Below, piece by piece: positions 62,587 through 64,000 of a stretch of DNA of 64,000 nucleotides (position 1 is the first letter of the stretch; each line of letters begins with the position of its first letter). The translations under genes were made by a program, and so were the position numbers. Origin of the DNA: Ruminococcus flavefaciens ND2009 (lineage in GTDB: Bacteria > Bacillota > Clostridia > Oscillospirales > Ruminococcaceae); NCBI RefSeq assembly GCF_000621785.1, contig NZ_JHXI01000015.1:1-64000 (forward strand), given 5' to 3'. Under the pieces are notes generated by a model. That model was not told the origin of the DNA and searched no databases. It saw nothing but the letters and a program-made list of their open reading frames with translations.

Positions 62587-62609
62587 GGGAGCGCAAAGCT
62601 CCCTTTTTT
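62587..62609 (+). terminator. terminator of the small acidic protein gene
   Basis: Stem 'gggagc' / 'gctccc', 5-nt loop, then six Ts. Confidence 0.9.
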
Positions 62610-62683
62610 GTTGCAAGGGCTGCAAAAAAACACAAAAACCTTCAATATCTATTGTATGATATTACAAAATGTGGGGAAGGTGC

Positions 62684-62712
62684 TTGACAAGTAAGGCGAG
62701 TTCTGATATAAT
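62684..62712 (+). promoter_or_regulatory. promoter of tRNA-Pro
   Basis: TTGACA (62684-62689), 17-nt spacer, TATAAT (62707-62712): consensus. Confidence 0.88.
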
Positions 62713-62750
62713 ATAAAAGCTGTCCGTCAAGGACTTGCCGAAGAATTATC

Positions 62751-62827
62751 CGAGGCGTAGCTCAGTTTGGTAGAGTGCTTGCTTTGGGAGCAAGATGCCG
62801 CAGGTTCGAGTCCTGTCGCCTCGACCA
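62751..62827 (+). tRNA. tRNA-Pro (anticodon UGG)
   Basis: Acceptor stem 'cgaggcg' / 'cgcctcg', D-arm 'gctcagtttggtagagt', anticodon stem 'cttgc' / 'gcaag' with loop TTTGGGA (anticodon TGG at 62785-62787), T-arm 'caggttcgagtcctg', encoded CCA end. Confidence 0.97.
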
Positions 62828-62856
62828 GACTTTTTCAAAAAAGTTGAAAAAAGTAC

Positions 62857-62885
62857 TTGACAAGCAGAAGCAAATGTGATATAAT
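62857..62885 (+). promoter_or_regulatory. promoter of tRNA-Thr (and tRNA-Tyr)
   Basis: TTGACA (62857-62862), 17-nt spacer, TATAAT (62880-62885), placed between the first two tRNA genes so that the Pro gene is separately driven. Confidence 0.85.
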
Positions 62886-62899
62886 AATTAAGCATTAGC

Positions 62900-62975
62900 G
62901 CTGGTGTAGCTCAGTTGGTAGAGCAGCTGATTTGTAATCAGCAGGTCGGGGGTTCGAGTCCGTCCACCAGCTCCA
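62900..62975 (+). tRNA. tRNA-Thr (anticodon UGU)
   Basis: Acceptor 'gctggtg' / 'caccagc', D-arm 'gctcagttggtagagc', anticodon stem 'ctgat' / 'atcag' with loop TTGTA read as anticodon TGT, T-arm 'gggggttcgagtccgtc', encoded CCA. Confidence 0.97.
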
Positions 62976-63011
62976 TTATTTTGTCCTGAGACAAAATACA
63001 AGATCCTTTAT

Positions 63012-63097
63012 GGGAGAGTTCCCGAGTGGCCAAAGGGGGCAGACTGTAAATCTGTTGCTTTTCAGCTTCGATGGTCCGAATCCATCCTCTCCCACCA
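63012..63097 (+). tRNA. tRNA-Tyr (anticodon GUA)
   Basis: 86 nt with a long variable arm, as class II tRNAs have. Acceptor 'gggagag' / 'ctctccc', anticodon stem 'cagac'/'atctg' region with loop CTGTAAA (anticodon GTA), T-arm 'gatggtccgaatccatc', encoded CCA. Confidence 0.96.
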
Positions 63098-63101
63098 GAA
63101 C

Positions 63102-63125
63102 GCCCCGAAATTTTCGGGGCTGTTT
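63102..63125 (+). terminator. terminator of the tRNA cluster
   Basis: Stem 'gccccgaaa' / 'ttcggggc' followed by 'tgtttttg'. Confidence 0.88.
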
Positions 63126-63257
63126 TTGTTTGACAGTATCCGCTTCAGACCTTGCAATTTTCCTGCAAGGGCTTTTTTATGCCCTGAAAAAAAGAGGATT
63201 TGCACGGAAACACAGCCATTTTGTGCAGAAATGTATAAAGATTGTGGAGGGATCGCC

Positions 63258-63791
63258 GTGGTAAAGATCGCAGTAAACAACGACCTGAAACACTACTCAT
63301 TGATAATCAGAAACACAAAAGCCTATAAGACGACTAAGAATATTGCCATTTTAATGGGCGCACTTTTCCTCATAAACTCCGCAGGACTGGTCATCGAAAC
63401 TGCCCGCACTCACAGACCTCAGCCCTTTCTGATACTGCTGGTCAGTGCTTTATTTCTGCTGTTTGCAGCTTATATGATACGGCTTCTGGTGAGAATGGAC
63501 CCCATGAAGCTCCACAAGAAGGTCACGGAGGCAAATCCGGGACTGACCGGTGAGTATACCTTCAATGATGAGGGCATAATCATCGGCACAAAGACCGATA
63601 ACGGCAGCAAGCACGCGGAATACGCCTATGACAAGTTTATAAGCGCCGCCGAGAAGGAAGGCTTCTTTCTCATGAATATCTCTGTTGCGGGATATGTGGC
63701 GTGCAATGCAGAGGACTTCATCGAGGGTACTCCCGATGAGCTGAGAGCTCTGCTCCGCGCAAAGCTTGGCGATAAGTATAAGGAGAAGTGA
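63258..63791 (+). CDS. YcxB-like membrane protein
   Basis: 177 residues from the GTG at 63258, placed by GGAGG at 63246-63250. Two membrane segments (~30-50 'NIAILMGALFLINSAGLVI' and ~60-82 'FLILLVSALFLLFAAYMIR') are followed by a C-terminal domain ('EYTFNDEGIIIGTKTDNGSK', 'HAEYAYDKFISAAEKEGFFL') with the YcxB pattern. Function of the family is unknown. One base separates its stop from the start of a similar gene. Confidence 0.75.
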   Translation: MVKIAVNNDLKHYSLIIRNTKAYKTTKNIAILMGALFLINSAGLVIETARTHRPQPFLILLVSALFLLFAAYMIRLLVRMDPMKLHKKVTEANPGLTGEYTFNDEGIIIGTKTDNGSKHAEYAYDKFISAAEKEGFFLMNISVAGYVACNAEDFIEGTPDELRALLRAKLGDKYKEK

Positions 63792-63792
63792 T

Positions 63793-64000
63793 ATGGTAAG
63801 GGCAAGAGTAACATACAATGACAACCATCTGAAGGCACTCTACTCCCTGACAAAAAAACCATATGTCATCAAAAAGCTGATACCCAAGATACTGTGGACG
63901 GCGGTGTGTCTGGCGGCAGGTATTTTTTTCCTGCGCGCTGCAATAATACTGCGTTCCAGCTCCGGCTACATCTGGATAGCGCTGGCGTTCACTTTCGCGG
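63793..64000 (+). CDS. second YcxB-like membrane protein (partial, cut by window end)
   Basis: The ATG at 63793 has AGGAG seven bases before it and follows the previous stop by one base. 69 residues are visible: 'MVRARVTYNDNHLKALYSLT', 'KKPYVIKKLIPKILW' and a membrane segment 'TAVCLAAGIFFLRAAIIL'. The start resembles that of the preceding protein ('VAVNNDLKHYSLIIRNTKAY'), so the two look like tandem paralogues. Confidence 0.7.
   Translation, partial: MVRARVTYNDNHLKALYSLTKKPYVIKKLIPKILWTAVCLAAGIFFLRAAIILRSSSGYIWIALAFTFA

Overview
The window looks like a chromosomal segment of a fibre-degrading, cellulosome-forming Ruminococcus (R. flavefaciens / R. albus / R. champanellensis type). The evidence is four secreted glycoside hydrolases (GH10, GH5, two GH9) with Thr-rich linkers and C-terminal dockerins, a leucine-rich-repeat protein with a dockerin of another class, TTGACA-N17-TATAAT promoters, AGGAGG ribosome binding sites and Firmicute-style gene neighbourhoods (rplM-rpsI, secG-rnr). 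The genus is an inference from protein style; no database search was possible.

Layout. 1-340: end of an rRNA operon (23S tail, 5S, terminator). 443-4325: a GT-C membrane glycosyltransferase, a composite repeat, and an ECF sigma factor / membrane anti-sigma pair. 4829-17881: a ~13 kb integrative element in the 3' end of rpsI. It carries a tyrosine integrase, XRE regulator, small HTH protein, SF3-helicase primase, MobC, a candidate oriT, a Type II restriction-modification pair (two-domain adenine methyltransferase plus HNH nuclease) and a HEPN-motif gene split by an IS66-family insertion (5375-8114) that still has a perfect 8-bp target duplication. 17870-18881: rpsI, rplM, leader and promoter. 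19193-26313: GH10 xylanase, a membrane protein, proS, rnhA and an Fe-S cluster operon (nifS, a stand-alone EF-Tu domain-2-like protein, nifU). 26821-38000: two LRR membrane proteins with poly-Asp tails, a FliB-like protein, a capsule dehydratase with its PHP phosphatase, GH5 cellulase, CarD-like regulator. 38211-47553: YfhO-like protein, glmM, a Wzz-like chain-length protein, Na/Pi symporter. 47717-51030: lipoprotein, RNase R, SecG. 51250-58300: two GH9 cellulases and an LRR-dockerin protein. 58495-64000: solute-binding lipoprotein, VanY-type peptidase, rsmE, a small acidic membrane protein, tRNA-Pro/Thr/Tyr and two tandem YcxB-like genes (the last cut by the window end).

How parts fit. The dockerin enzymes would assemble on scaffoldins encoded elsewhere. 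GlmM, the dehydratase/phosphatase pair, the Wzz-like protein, YfhO and the GT-C transferase belong to envelope or extracellular polysaccharide synthesis. The integrative element reads as a relaxase-less mobilizable island with defence-type cargo at both ends. The sequence reconstructs its history: rpsI's original 3' tail and terminator now lie 13 kb away at the left end, next to a second copy from an earlier event. A family of hairpin-rich intergenic repeats with shared ends but different interiors is scattered through the window and is the other main unexplained structure.
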